Origin: Myxococcales bacterium
GTDB lineage: Bacteria > Myxococcota > Myxococcia > Myxococcales > Myxococcaceae
Direction of reading: 5' to 3'
Length of the DNA stretch: 64,000 bases
NCBI GenBank assembly: GCA_020846875.1
Contig: JADLDB010000009.1
Span: forward strand, 62,001 to 126,000
The notes under the pieces are model-generated. The model was not told where the DNA came from. It ran no database searches and was given only the letters and a program-made list of their open reading frames with translations. Positions 26,615 to 34,958 of the stretch are shown here, one piece after another (positions within the stretch are counted from its first letter, which is position 1; each line of letters opens with the position of its first letter). A program made the position numbers and the translations under genes.

Positions 26615-26627
26615 CGTCCGAAGTCAG
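26611..26627. terminator. Palindrome containing both stops of a convergent pair
   Basis: CTGAC at 26611-26615 and GTCAG at 26623-26627 form a 5-bp stem with a 7-nt loop. The arms contain the TGA of the DUF2233 gene and of the opposing membrane-protein gene. Confidence 0.35.
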
Positions 26628-27400
26628 GGGGAGACGCGCGCGGTCGACACGCCGCCTCCACGGGCCGACGGGGACTCGACGCGGCGAAGGCACACGGTGA
26701 AATCGGGGATGGGCGGGAGCGCCTCGAGCGTCTTCCGGAAGTTCTCCCGCAGCAGGGCGCGGTACCGGGACCAGCCGGTGAGGCGGCTCACGAGAAAGAA
26801 GACGCCCCACTGGCCGACCACCGCGGCCGCGACCAGGCCGAAGAGCCGCCAGTCGCGCAGCACGAAGAACGAGACGAGGGCCAGCAGGCCCACGAAGGTG
26901 CCGAGCGCGGTGAGGAGGCCGAGCGCCAGGATGAGGCCAGACCACCTGGGCTTCGGGGGATCTCCGGGGAGCTCCTCGTCCTCGAGGCGCTCCTCGTGGG
27001 GAAGGTACGCCCAGGCCTCGACGGCATAGCCCCCCGGCGGGACGTCGAAGTGGTGCCGCGGCGACTCTCCCGCGCGCTCCTTCCCGGCCAGCACGGCGGC
27101 GCGGCCGGTCAGCACCAGCTTCCCCGTCGGCACGCGCAGCCACAGGCCCTCGACGTGCTGGTGGGCGTACCGCGCGTGAGAGGGCGGTGGCTCCTCGAGG
27201 AGGAGCTCCACGGTGCCCATGAATTGCCGAATGCCCTCGCACTCCAGCCAGGTGCAGTGGCCCGCCTCGGCCTCGGCGCGCTCGCCCTGGCCGAGGATGA
27301 AGTCGTTGAAGGTGCGCGTCTTCCACCGGGCTTCCGAGGAGGCGTCGAAGAGGAGCAGCGGCCCGAACTCGGCGTAGAGGTCCTTGAGCTCGTGCCTCAT
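26624..27400 (-). CDS. Hypothetical membrane protein with two central helices
   Basis: 258 residues from ATG 27398-27400; open sequence further upstream is antisense to the aldehyde dehydrogenase gene and rejected. Residues 1-150 are soluble (RHELKDLYAEFGPLLLF at the start, later a beta-rich GYAVEAWAYLPHEE). Residues ~165-220 hold two adjacent hydrophobic helices (LILALGLLTALGTFVGLLALV and LFGLVAAAVVGQWGVFFLV) with a short charged turn, and a ~45-residue basic tail follows. No family recognised. The promoter region is shared with the divergent aldehyde dehydrogenase gene. Confidence 0.7.
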   Translation of the reverse strand: MRHELKDLYAEFGPLLLFDASSEARWKTRTFNDFILGQGERAEAEAGHCTWLECEGIRQFMGTVELLLEEPPPSHARYAHQHVEGLWLRVPTGKLVLTGRAAVLAGKERAGESPRHHFDVPPGGYAVEAWAYLPHEERLEDEELPGDPPKPRWSGLILALGLLTALGTFVGLLALVSFFVLRDWRLFGLVAAAVVGQWGVFFLVSRLTGWSRYRALLRENFRKTLEALPPIPDFTVCLRRVESPSARGGGVSTARVSP

Positions 27401-27499
27401 CCCGCGCCACAGAGTAGCGCTGCCACCGGGACGCCAGGTGACGATTTCCGCCCGACGGGCTTGTCGCGCCACGGCACCCAGCGGTATTCGCGCCCCACC

Positions 27500-29047
27500 A
27501 TGACCGCCACCCACGCGCCAGGCAGCATCAACCCCGCTGACCTGAAGCCGCTGTCCCCCGTGACGCCGTCCACGCCCGCCGAGGTTCGGGAGGTGGCGCA
27601 GAAGGCCCGCGCCGCGCAAGGCGCCTGGGCCGCCCTGCCCCTCGACGCCCGCTCCGCCGCTGCCTACGCCTTCGGCCAGAAGCTGCTGGAGAAGGCCGAC
27701 GCGGCCGCGGACCTCCTCTCGATGGAGACGGGCCGCAGCGCGCTGGAGTGCAAGATGAGCGAGCTCGTCTCCGTGGCCGAGTACGTGAAGGCCGCGGTGC
27801 GGGTGGCGAAGCAGGCGCTCAAGCCCGAGAAGGTGAAGCTGTCGGCGCTGGACTACCCGGGCAAGCGGGCGGTCATCGAGCCGGTGGCCCGCGGCGTCAT
27901 CGGGATCATCGCCCCGTGGAACTACCCGATGGGCAACTTCTTCAAGTCCCTCTTCCCCGCGCTGCTCTCGGGGAACGCGGTGGTGCTGAAGCCTTCGGAG
28001 TTCACCCCCCGCTCGGGCGCCTTCCTCGCGCAGTTGGCCGCGGAGGTCTTCCCGAAGGACCTGGTCGGCCTGGTGCAGGGCGCGGGCGAGGTGGGGGCCG
28101 CGGTGATCGACAACGTGGACGCGGTGGTCTTCACCGGCAGCGTCCCCACGGGACGGAAGGTGGCGATGAGGGCGGCGGAGCGGCTCATCCCCTGCTCGGT
28201 GGAGCTGGGCGGGAAGGACGCGGCCCTGGTGCTGGCGGACTGCGATCTCGATCGCACCGCGGTGGGCGTGGCGCAGTGGGCGATCCACAACTGCGGGCAG
28301 AACTGCGCGGCCATCGAGCGCGTATACGTGGAGGAGGCAATCGCCGATCGCTTCGTCGAGACGCTGACGCGCGTGGTGAAGAAGCTGCGCGTGGCGCCCG
28401 GCGCCGGCCCGACGGACCTGGGTCCCCTGCAGAGCGAGGCGCAGCTGGCGATCGTCGAGAAGCACGTGGAGGAGGCGAAGGCGAAGGGCGCCGTCGTCAC
28501 CTGCGGCGGCGCGCGCACCGGCCAGGGCCTGGGCTACCAGCCCACCGTCCTCGACAAGTGCGCCGGCGACATGCAGGTCGTGCGCGACGAGACGTTCGGG
28601 CCGGTGATCGCCGTGCTGCGGGTGAAGGACGCGGAGGAAGGCCTCAAGCGCGCCAACGACTCGCGCTACGGCCTCAACGGCTCGGTGTGGACCAAGGACC
28701 TCGCCCGCGGAGAGGCGCTGGCGCGGCGGATGGAGGTGGGCGTGGCGTACGTGAACAACCACGCCTTCGGAGGGATTCTCGCGCAGGTGCCGTGGACCGG
28801 CGTGAAGGAGACCGGCCCGGGCATCGCCGCCAGCGGGTACAGCTACGGCACCTTCGTGCGGCGCCGCACCGTGCTGGTGGACGGCTCGAAGAACCCGGAC
28901 CCATGGTGGTTCCCCCTCAACGAGGACATCGCGGCGTTCTCCGCGGCGCTGATCGAGCGCGGGCGCGGCGGCGGGCTGGGCGTGCTGCTCAAGCTGGGCG
29001 GGCTGGTGAAGAAGCGCACCCAGGCGATCCGCGAGCTCACGAAGTAG
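27500..29047 (+). CDS. NAD(P)+-dependent aldehyde dehydrogenase
   Basis: 515 residues from ATG 27500. Oxidises an aldehyde to the acid. Catalytic elements are present: Asn141 in APWNYP, cofactor loop FTGSVPTGRKV (211-221), general base Glu235 in VELGGKD, nucleophile Cys269 in NCGQNCAAIERV, and ETFGPV with the downstream NDSRYGLNGSV. The C-terminus extends ~50 residues past the usual YG-F segment, with a helix rich in Leu/Gly and a basic end, as in membrane-associated fatty-aldehyde dehydrogenases. A long-chain aldehyde is therefore possible; the S1P-lyase-like enzyme upstream would yield one, but the two genes are 9 kb apart. Confidence 0.92.
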   Translation: MTATHAPGSINPADLKPLSPVTPSTPAEVREVAQKARAAQGAWAALPLDARSAAAYAFGQKLLEKADAAADLLSMETGRSALECKMSELVSVAEYVKAAVRVAKQALKPEKVKLSALDYPGKRAVIEPVARGVIGIIAPWNYPMGNFFKSLFPALLSGNAVVLKPSEFTPRSGAFLAQLAAEVFPKDLVGLVQGAGEVGAAVIDNVDAVVFTGSVPTGRKVAMRAAERLIPCSVELGGKDAALVLADCDLDRTAVGVAQWAIHNCGQNCAAIERVYVEEAIADRFVETLTRVVKKLRVAPGAGPTDLGPLQSEAQLAIVEKHVEEAKAKGAVVTCGGARTGQGLGYQPTVLDKCAGDMQVVRDETFGPVIAVLRVKDAEEGLKRANDSRYGLNGSVWTKDLARGEALARRMEVGVAYVNNHAFGGILAQVPWTGVKETGPGIAASGYSYGTFVRRRTVLVDGSKNPDPWWFPLNEDIAAFSAALIERGRGGGLGVLLKLGGLVKKRTQAIRELTK

Positions 29048-29705
29048 CTGCCGCCGTCGAGGGGCGCGCGCTGCGGTATACGGCGAGCGCGCCGCCATCG
29101 AACGAGACGGGCTCGAGCCACGGGCACCCCGGGAGGGGAAGGTCCACGCAGCACACCCGAATTGGCCGTGCGCGCGACAGCGCCTCCAGGCGGCCCAGAA
29201 GCCGCGTGAGCCGGGCGCCGCCGAAGGGGCAGTAGAGAAAGAAGACGTTGCCCAGGACCAGGTGCGGGGACGGCTCGGCGGCGTCTCCTTCCACCACGGC
29301 GAAGCGCGCGCCATGCACCCGCGCCGCCAACCGCCGGGAGGCCTGCGCCAGCGCGGGCTGGATCTCGAGGCCAATGGTGACGGCACCCGTGAGCAACTGC
29401 ATGAGGAGCGCCGCGCGGCCCAGGCCCGAGCCTACGTCGAGGATGACGTCGTCCGGCCCCACCTGGGCGAGCTCCATCGCGCGAAGCACGTCGTCGACCG
29501 CGGTCGGCAGGTAGGGCACGCAGCCGCGTGGGAGCAGGGCGCCGTCCTCGGCGACGTCGTGGAGGTCGAACACCACGTCCAGCCACGCGTCGCGCTCGGT
29601 TGGCGGCACCGCGAGGAGCGCGCTCCGAAACTCGGCCGGCGGCACCAGGCGCGCGGCGAGCGCCTGCCTCAGCGTCTCGGCGGTCTGGCGGAGGACGTCC
29701 TTCAC
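29037..29705 (-). CDS. Class I SAM-dependent methyltransferase-like protein
   Basis: 222 residues. Motif I VILDVGSGLGRAALLMQ (~residues 89-105) followed by IGLEIQPALAQASRR (acidic SAM-ribose strand) shows the Rossmann methyltransferase core; the preceding VPYLPTAVDDVLRAMEL is the usual entry helix of this group (as in Dot1-like or PCMT-like enzymes). Acceptor unknown. Its 3' end overlaps the convergent aldehyde dehydrogenase gene by 11 bp, and it sits 33 bp after the FKBP gene, so the two are probably co-transcribed. Confidence 0.8.
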   Translation of the reverse strand: MKDVLRQTAETLRQALAARLVPPAEFRSALLAVPPTERDAWLDVVFDLHDVAEDGALLPRGCVPYLPTAVDDVLRAMELAQVGPDDVILDVGSGLGRAALLMQLLTGAVTIGLEIQPALAQASRRLAARVHGARFAVVEGDAAEPSPHLVLGNVFFLYCPFGGARLTRLLGRLEALSRARPIRVCCVDLPLPGCPWLEPVSFDGGALAVYRSARPSTAAATS

Positions 29706-29738
29706 GTGCGGCAGCCGGCGCCGGAAAGAGTCGCGCCG

Positions 29739-30149
29739 TCAAGGCGTGATCTGCAACAGCTCGACGTCGAAGATCAGGTGGGAGTTCGGCGGGATCTGCC
29801 CCACGGCCCGGCTGCCGTAGGCGAGGCGCGGCGGGATGACGAGCGTCCGCTTCCCGCCCACCTTCATTCCCAGGAGGCCCTGATCCCACCCGCGGATCAC
29901 CCGGCGCGCACCCAGCTTGAAGGTGAGCGGCTCCCGGGTCAACGACGAGTCGAAGACCTGCCCGTCGGTCAGCGTGCCCCGGTAGTGGACGGTGACGGTC
30001 ATCCCCGCGATCGCCGCCTCGCCGGTCCCCACGACGGTGTCGATGATCTGCAGCTCGTCGGAGTACTGATCCACCACGTCCTCCGCGGGCTCGGGAGTCG
30101 CCGCGCAGCCGGACGCCAGGAGCACCACCGCCAGGAGGTGTGAGCGCAT
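29739..30149 (-). CDS. FKBP-type peptidyl-prolyl isomerase lipoprotein
   Basis: 136 residues. Lipobox LLASGC (Cys15) makes it an envelope lipoprotein. A single FKBP domain follows (~33-136): VTVHYRGTLTDGQVFDSS, FKLGARRVIRGWDQGLLGM, KRTLVIPPRLAYG and the C-terminal LIFDVELLQI. These cover the hydrophobic pocket residues of active FKBPs (Tyr, Phe, Asp, Val-Ile, Trp, Tyr). It would speed proline isomerisation in periplasmic folding. Confidence 0.92.
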   Translation of the reverse strand: MRSHLLAVVLLASGCAATPEPAEDVVDQYSDELQIIDTVVGTGEAAIAGMTVTVHYRGTLTDGQVFDSSLTREPLTFKLGARRVIRGWDQGLLGMKVGGKRTLVIPPRLAYGSRAVGQIPPNSHLIFDVELLQITP

Positions 30150-30296
30150 GTGCGTGCTCTTTAGCAGAGGAAGACCGCGTCTCGCCGGGCGGACGCCCGA
30201 CGAGATGTGACTGCCAGTGGCTCCGCGGGGTTCGCCCTGGCCCGGCGCTCGCTCTGGGGAGCGGTATTCCCACCCGCTGCACCCCGGAGAACCACC

Positions 30297-30620
30297 ATGA
30301 AGACCCTGCTCGCCGTCGTCGCCCTGCTGCTCACTGCCACCGGTTGCGGAGGGAAGGCCTCGGCGCCCATCGGCGCCGCCTGTAAGGACTCGGGCGACTG
30401 TGCGAGCTCCTCATATTGCGCCACCAACTATCCGGGGGGCTACTGCTCCATGACGTGTACGGGGCGTCCAAGCACTTGCCCTTCTGGCAGCCTGTGCGCG
30501 CGCGTCAGCCCCGACACCGCGGAGTGCTACTCGACCTGCTCCGCCAACTCCGACTGCCGCTCCGGCTACGGCTGCTTCTCCATTACGGGATCGTCTCAGG
30601 CCATCTGCCTGCCGCTCTGA
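30297..30620 (+). CDS. Small Cys-rich lipoprotein
   Basis: 107 residues from ATG 30297 with GGAG upstream. Lipobox TATGC (Cys17). The mature part has twelve or so cysteines in short spacing (CKDSGDCASSSYC, YCSMTC, TCPSGSLC, CYSTCSANSDC), a pattern common in myxobacterial Cys-rich surface lipoproteins and like the Cys modules of the big lipoproteins at 51206 and 53866. Disulfide-stabilised; function unknown. It is divergent from the FKBP gene. Confidence 0.8.
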   Translation: MKTLLAVVALLLTATGCGGKASAPIGAACKDSGDCASSSYCATNYPGGYCSMTCTGRPSTCPSGSLCARVSPDTAECYSTCSANSDCRSGYGCFSITGSSQAICLPL

Positions 30621-30660
30621 CGAGGCTGGCGGCTCCCCGTCCCCCGCGCCTGGCGTTAGG

Positions 30661-30683
30661 CTCCCCGGGACTCCTCCGGGGGG
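30661..30683 (+). promoter_or_regulatory. Hairpin just before the start codon at 30692
   Basis: CCCCGG (30663-30668) pairs with CCGGGG (30676-30681); two more pairs (one G-T) extend it to 8 bp, with a 7-nt loop. The right arm ends 8 bases before the ATG and covers the G-rich Shine-Dalgarno position, so it may end the lipoprotein transcript or mask the ribosome site. Confidence 0.35.
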
Positions 30684-30691
30684 CCGTCTTC

Positions 30692-31765
30692 ATGGGCTGG
30701 AAGCCAGTGCTGGCGGTGGGCGTCGACCTCAAGTCCCTTCCGCTGTCGCCGCTCCACGGCTTCGTGCTGTCTCGCGTGGACGGCGCCTCGGACGTGGAGG
30801 TGTTGTCGAAGGTGACGGGGCTGTCCGTAGACCGCGTGCAGACGCTGCTCGATGAGTTGGTCGCCACCGGCGCGCTCCAGGCCCCACCCGCGGCCGGCCC
30901 CGAGAGCACCTCGACGCCGGCTCCACCTGACGCGACGAGCGCCGGTGCGAGTTCCCCACTCTCCAACGCCGAAGAGAGCGACGCCTCCGCGGACGCCGCA
31001 CCCGAGGAGCCGCCGGCCGAGACGGCTGACGAGCCCGCGGCGCCGGATGACGCTGCTGCAGCGGCGGAGCCCGAGCCAGGGACGCACCGCCAACTGTTTG
31101 AGGCGGAGCTGCACGGCCTCACCGCGGATGAGCGCGGCGTGCGCGCGCAGAACGCCGTGGAGCCATACCTGTCCGCGCTCTGCTTCGATCCCCTGCCCTC
31201 CGTCGTGCAGGCGCTCTTGGACAACCCGCAGTTCGGGCTGCAGCAGGCGCGCCTCGTCGCGCGCCACCACCGCAACCCCAACGGCCTCGAGGCGCTCGCC
31301 GGCCGCGCCGCCTTCGCCGCCGACGGCCAGGTGCGCCGGCTCCTCCTCCACAACCCGATGTTGCCGGGCAGCCTGTACCGGCGCCTGTGGGCGACGCGCC
31401 GAATGCTGGAGCAACACCAGGTGCTCATCAGCCGGGAGGTGCCCGAGCAGACGCGGCGCGCTGCCCGCGAGGTGCTGCGCACGCGCTTCACCTCCGGTCC
31501 GTCGGAAGAGAAAGCCGAGCTGATCGTCAAGACGGAAGGCCGCTGCCTGGCTGCGCTGGTGGGCCTGCCGCTGGACGGGAAGACGACGTCGCTCCTGTGC
31601 CAGCGGACCTACGCGTCGGTGCTCTTCGTGCAGAACCTGGCGCGCTGGAGCGCCGCGCCGCCGCAGCTGATCGCCCACCTGCAGCGTCAGGACGTGGTGA
31701 AGCGCAACGGCATGCTGCGCACGTTGTTGGACCGGCACCCCAACGCGCCGAAGGGCCACGTCTGA
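30692..31765 (+). CDS. Hypothetical cytoplasmic protein with Ala/Pro/Glu-rich linker
   Basis: 357 residues from ATG 30692. N-terminal ~60 residues resemble a small winged-helix-like module (PLSPLHGFVLSRVDGASDVE, VTGLSVDRVQTLLDELVATG). A 75-residue acidic, Ala/Pro-rich linker follows. The C-terminal ~220 residues are helical and repetitive (LSALCFDPLPSVVQALLDNP, RHHRNPNGLEALAGR, LLHNPMLPGSLYRRL), suggestive of HEAT-like repeats. No signal peptide. Known myxobacterial proteins with this arrangement have no assigned role as far as I recall. Confidence 0.75.
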   Translation: MGWKPVLAVGVDLKSLPLSPLHGFVLSRVDGASDVEVLSKVTGLSVDRVQTLLDELVATGALQAPPAAGPESTSTPAPPDATSAGASSPLSNAEESDASADAAPEEPPAETADEPAAPDDAAAAAEPEPGTHRQLFEAELHGLTADERGVRAQNAVEPYLSALCFDPLPSVVQALLDNPQFGLQQARLVARHHRNPNGLEALAGRAAFAADGQVRRLLLHNPMLPGSLYRRLWATRRMLEQHQVLISREVPEQTRRAAREVLRTRFTSGPSEEKAELIVKTEGRCLAALVGLPLDGKTTSLLCQRTYASVLFVQNLARWSAAPPQLIAHLQRQDVVKRNGMLRTLLDRHPNAPKGHV

Positions 31766-31771
31766 CGTCCT

Positions 31772-31791
31772 CGAGCGAAGGGAGCCGCTCG
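31772..31791. terminator. Hairpin between convergent genes
   Basis: CGAGCG (31772-31777) and CGCTCG (31786-31791) form a perfect 6-bp stem with an 8-nt loop in the 36-bp gap between the gene ending at 31765 and the opposing one ending at 31802. Confidence 0.4.
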
Positions 31792-31801
31792 CCGACAGCG
31801 C

Positions 31802-32818
31802 TCACCTCTCGCAGGCGTACACCTCGATGGCCTGAGGGCGCCGGTCTCGCGGCGGGACCTGCCGGCACGTCCCCGCATCCTCGGCGGAGCAGGCGAGTTC
31901 CCAGAGTGGATGGCCTGGGTCATGCGTCTCGATTGCCTCGCGAGCGCGCTTGAAGGCCGCGCGAGCGGCCGGATGACCGGCAGCTCTCAGGCGCAGCCCG
32001 TCCACGTAGTACGACGCCGCGAGGAAGAGGCCCGCCGGCGCTGCGGGGAGCCTGAGGTTCACCCGTGAGTTCTCTGCCACCGCCTCCTTCAGTTGACCAT
32101 GCAAAGCGAGCAGGAGCGCGTGCAGCGCGGGCGCGTACGCGGCGTGGAGCGGGCCCGGTGGGGGTGGACGAGCGAGCGCGTAGAGAGCGCGCGCCTCGTC
32201 CCACCGGCCAACCGCCAGCAGGCCGTGGAAGGCCGCCCACCACGCCGTTGGTGACTTCGCGGCTGCGGTCCTGGCCTGAGTGATCCGCTCGTCGCTGGCC
32301 TCCAGCCGGCGCCACACCGTGCCCAGCGTGGGGAGGTTGACGTCACGAAGCGTGAGCGACGCGGCGCGCTCCGCCTCGGGCAAGGCGCCGAGATCGAGGT
32401 ACCAGAGCGCCTCGCAGGCGCCCTTCTGCTCGCGTCGAGTCAGCGCGACCTCTCCTCCCGGAAGCCGTGGCTGCGGACGAAGCGCGTCCAGCCACGGGAT
32501 GACCCGTGAACACAGGGGTGCGTCGGGGTGCTGGGCGCACCACAGGCGAAGGGCTGCAGCGTCGTCGCCCCCGTCGAGGCCCAGTTGGACTCGGACCGCG
32601 ACTCGCAGGACTCGGTCGGCCAGCGTCGTGGGCCCATTGCCGTCGAGCGATCCAGCCTCAAGGGCGCCGCGCCTCAAGGTCGGCTGCGCTGGGTCGCGAA
32701 AGGCCGCCATGGCCAGCGCGACGACGCCGCTCGCGCCACCATCGGGCACGTCGAAGAGACCTCCGTCCAGCGCGGCCGCCGGGGCCGTGGCGAGCACGAG
32801 TGCCATCACCGAAATCAT
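31802..32818 (-). CDS. Hypothetical secreted protein, helical (TPR-like)
   Basis: 338 residues. Signal peptide ISVMALVLATAPAAA then a mature N-terminus. The body is Ala/Leu-rich and helical, with repeats such as AFHGLLAVGRWDEARALYALA and ALHALLLALHGQLKEAV that resemble degenerate TPR pairs. Six or so cysteines are scattered (LWCAQH, APLCSR, KGACEAL, LACSAEDAGTC, YACER), fitting an oxidising compartment. It begins with an ATGA overlap with the small gene upstream (stop at 32815), so the two are translationally coupled. Confidence 0.65.
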   Translation of the reverse strand: MISVMALVLATAPAAALDGGLFDVPDGGASGVVALAMAAFRDPAQPTLRRGALEAGSLDGNGPTTLADRVLRVAVRVQLGLDGGDDAAALRLWCAQHPDAPLCSRVIPWLDALRPQPRLPGGEVALTRREQKGACEALWYLDLGALPEAERAASLTLRDVNLPTLGTVWRRLEASDERITQARTAAAKSPTAWWAAFHGLLAVGRWDEARALYALARPPPPGPLHAAYAPALHALLLALHGQLKEAVAENSRVNLRLPAAPAGLFLAASYYVDGLRLRAAGHPAARAAFKRAREAIETHDPGHPLWELACSAEDAGTCRQVPPRDRRPQAIEVYACER

Positions 32819-33222
32819 GGGACGGGCATCGTGGCCCAGGTCCGGACCTGGGTCAGCTGGTAGGCGTAGTCGATCGCGAACCGGGCCCTGCCCGCTGCCG
32901 CCTCCTTGAAGAGCTGCCCGGTGTTCTCGTCGACATAGAACCGGTGCAGCGCTCCACCGTCTCCCGGATCGCGAAAGTCGTAGAAGAGGTGGCCCTGGTC
33001 GTCGACTCCCCGGCCGGAGATCGTGACGAAGTGATCGGTGATGCCTTCGTTGTGGCCCAGGCGCCCGGCGCCGTCGCGCCCAAACGCGCGGCGAAGCTCA
33101 TCGCCCGGAATTCCCGACCGCTCGAGATCCCGACGCGTGTTCTCGCCGAGCGTAGTGCTGTCGATTCTTCCGTCCTCGGAGGTGCAGCCGTCGACAAAGG
33201 CCTGACGTGTGATGGTGGACAT
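32815..33222 (-). CDS. Small hypothetical protein coupled to a secreted partner
   Basis: 135 residues from ATG 33220-33222; no signal peptide. The N-terminal third is polar with a DGRID turn and GENTRRDLERSGI helix. The second half contains DHFVTISGRGVDDQGHLFYDF followed by RFYVDENTGQLFK, which reads like the His-bearing beta-sheet of a papain/C39-like or amidase domain without a clear catalytic Cys partner (only Cys13). Base composition is slightly less GC-rich than neighbours. Toxin- or effector-like function is conceivable but unproven. Its stop overlaps the start of the secreted protein downstream. Confidence 0.6.
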   Translation of the reverse strand: MSTITRQAFVDGCTSEDGRIDSTTLGENTRRDLERSGIPGDELRRAFGRDGAGRLGHNEGITDHFVTISGRGVDDQGHLFYDFRDPGDGGALHRFYVDENTGQLFKEAAAGRARFAIDYAYQLTQVRTWATMPVP

Positions 33223-33319
33223 GGGGCGTGGCGCAGCAAGATCCTGGCCACGTCCAGGCGCGAGGAGCTCGGCCTCTCGTGGTCTCTCGGAGGGAACCAG
33301 GAGTCCTTCTCTCCGGACG

Positions 33320-34060
33320 TCACGGCACGTCAGTGCGCAACAGCCTCTCGAACACCACGCGGGCGGCTACCTCGAAGAGACGCCCGGAGGCGAGCAACCC
33401 ACCGCAGTGGCCCGGCTCGCGCGCGAAGGTGAGGCCCACGCACTTCTCCAGCACCGCGCCCCAGAAGGCCTCGCTGCCGCGCGGCAGCAGGTGCTGGGTG
33501 ATGACCTCCTCCGGCCAGGGAACGACGGTGGTCGGATCCGCGTCGCTCGGCGAGGTGAAGCAGTCGAGGTCGACGTCGAGCAGCACGCGCTCGGCGCGGC
33601 GAAGGAGCTCGCGTGCCCGCTTCCCCTCGGGGCTGGCGCGCTCGGTGCCGAAGTCGCACGCCACCGGGTCCACCAGGGACGAGGCGAGCAGGTGGTGCAC
33701 GCCCCCGCGGGAGTCGGTCCAGGCCTGGGCCTGCACGCTGCCTACCGGGTGCGTGCGCGCGAAGAGGATCGCGTCGCCGACCAGCCCGGCCTCCATCGCC
33801 GCGAGGAGGTGGTCGACGTTGCGCTCGTCGAGGCGCGTACGGACGTGCTCGTCGTACTGCGCGATGGTCCACCCCGGCTGCGGCGGCGCCTTCGGCGGCA
33901 CGGTGTCGAAGTGGCGATCCAGCGTCACGAGCAGGGCCGGCTTTCCTCCCGTCGCCATCGCCCAGCAGGGCAGCGCGAGGCGATGTGGATCGAAGACGAA
34001 CGCGCGCGCTGGTCCCCGGCCGCGAAGGGACAGCTCGATGACGCCGGCCGGAGCGGACAT
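33320..34060 (-). CDS. UPF0489 family protein (arginase-like fold)
   Basis: 246 residues. UPF0489 hallmarks: LVTLDRHFDTVPP (Asp-x-His-x-Asp metal-like motif) near residue 45, GDAILFARTHPVG, and RVLLDVDLDCFTSP near residue 160. The two acidic clusters match the metal site pattern of the ureohydrolase fold, to which this family is thought to be related. No substrate or biochemical function is known for the family. No signal peptide. Confidence 0.85.
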   Translation of the reverse strand: MSAPAGVIELSLRGRGPARAFVFDPHRLALPCWAMATGGKPALLVTLDRHFDTVPPKAPPQPGWTIAQYDEHVRTRLDERNVDHLLAAMEAGLVGDAILFARTHPVGSVQAQAWTDSRGGVHHLLASSLVDPVACDFGTERASPEGKRARELLRRAERVLLDVDLDCFTSPSDADPTTVVPWPEEVITQHLLPRGSEAFWGAVLEKCVGLTFAREPGHCGGLLASGRLFEVAARVVFERLLRTDVP

Positions 34061-34150
34061 GCGCCGGAGGACATAGCGCGGGGCTCACCTTCGCTCTACA
34101 AGGGCGGGGGCGCCCGACGCTGCTGCGCCCGGTCCAGTTCACGCGATTTC

Positions 34151-34159
34151 AAAGGAGGT
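34151..34159 (+). promoter_or_regulatory. Full-match Shine-Dalgarno sequence
   Basis: AAAGGAGGT is nine bases complementary to the 16S rRNA 3' end and lies 5 bases before ATG 34165. It is much stronger than the sites of neighbouring genes, so the secreted protein downstream is probably made in quantity. Confidence 0.75.
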
Positions 34160-34164
34160 CCGCC

Positions 34165-34953
34165 ATGCAGCGCTTCCGGATCGTCGCCGTCCTCGCCGTC
34201 TTCACCGCCAGCACCGCGCTCGCCCAGTACACGAGCTCGTACGGGTACAGCTTCAACAACCCGATGAGCGCGATGGCGAACAACTTCTTCTTCCAGAACA
34301 TGAACAAGCGGGCGCTGCTCCGCTCCATGCTCAAGAAGCGCGGGTACACCGACGAGAAGCTCAACGCGATGACGCTGGACGAGATGATCGCGGCGCTGGG
34401 CGGCACGAAGAAGGCGGTGGAGGCCTCCCGCGAGGTGCCCGCGCCCACCTCGACGAAGTTCAAGCCCGCCGGCAAGCGCCTGCTGGTGCCCACGTTGGCC
34501 GCGTCGCTCTCCCAGGACAAGGCGCAGCAGCAGGCGCTGGTGGAGCTGTTCGAGCAGGGCATCAAGGCGTACGAGCAGGAGGCCGCGAAGGACGGCTTCG
34601 TGAACGATCTCGCCGGGGCGATCGCCTTCTTCATCGGCACCGCGTACTTCGTCTTCCACGAGGGCCAGGAGCCGGACGAGGACGGGCTGACGCTCTTTGC
34701 CCGGCAACTGCAGCACGCGATGGACACGCCGGACCTGAAGAAGGTGGGCGCGGCCGACAAGCAGAAGTTCTACGAGCTCCTGGTGGGCATGGGGACGTGG
34801 CTGGGCGTCAGCTACCAGCACGCGGCGCGCGACGGGGACGAGGCCCTCAAGGCCCAGCTCAGGGACGCGGCCGGCGGCGTGCTCAAGGGCTACCTGAAGC
34901 TGGAGCCGTCGAAGCTGGCCTTCACCGCCAACGGGCTGGTCATCGCGCCCTGA
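34165..34953 (+). CDS. Secreted DUF6683-like protein
   Basis: 262 residues. Signal peptide 1-20 ending ASTALA-Q. A low-complexity Tyr/Ser/Asn segment follows (YTSSYGYSFNNPMSAMANN). Then a helical domain with PAGKRLLVPTLAASLSQDKAQ, ELFEQGIKAYEQEA, and NDLAGAIAFFIGTAYFVFHEG, which I associate with DUF6683, a family of unknown function found in myxobacteria and others. An unusually strong ribosome site precedes it. It is convergent with the AEC transporter gene, 5 bp away. Confidence 0.8.
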   Translation: MQRFRIVAVLAVFTASTALAQYTSSYGYSFNNPMSAMANNFFFQNMNKRALLRSMLKKRGYTDEKLNAMTLDEMIAALGGTKKAVEASREVPAPTSTKFKPAGKRLLVPTLAASLSQDKAQQQALVELFEQGIKAYEQEAAKDGFVNDLAGAIAFFIGTAYFVFHEGQEPDEDGLTLFARQLQHAMDTPDLKKVGAADKQKFYELLVGMGTWLGVSYQHAARDGDEALKAQLRDAAGGVLKGYLKLEPSKLAFTANGLVIAP

Positions 34954-34958
34954 AGGCG

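Noticed and set aside
27461-27490. TTGTCG - 18 nt - TATTCG as a promoter of the aldehyde dehydrogenase gene
   Set aside because: Only 4/6 and 3/6 matches and the start of transcription would fall on the ATG; too weak to call.
27401-29386. N-terminal extension of the minus-strand membrane protein frame
   Set aside because: Antisense to the aldehyde dehydrogenase gene, with basic non-protein-like sequence; ATG at 27398-27400 begins a normal protein.
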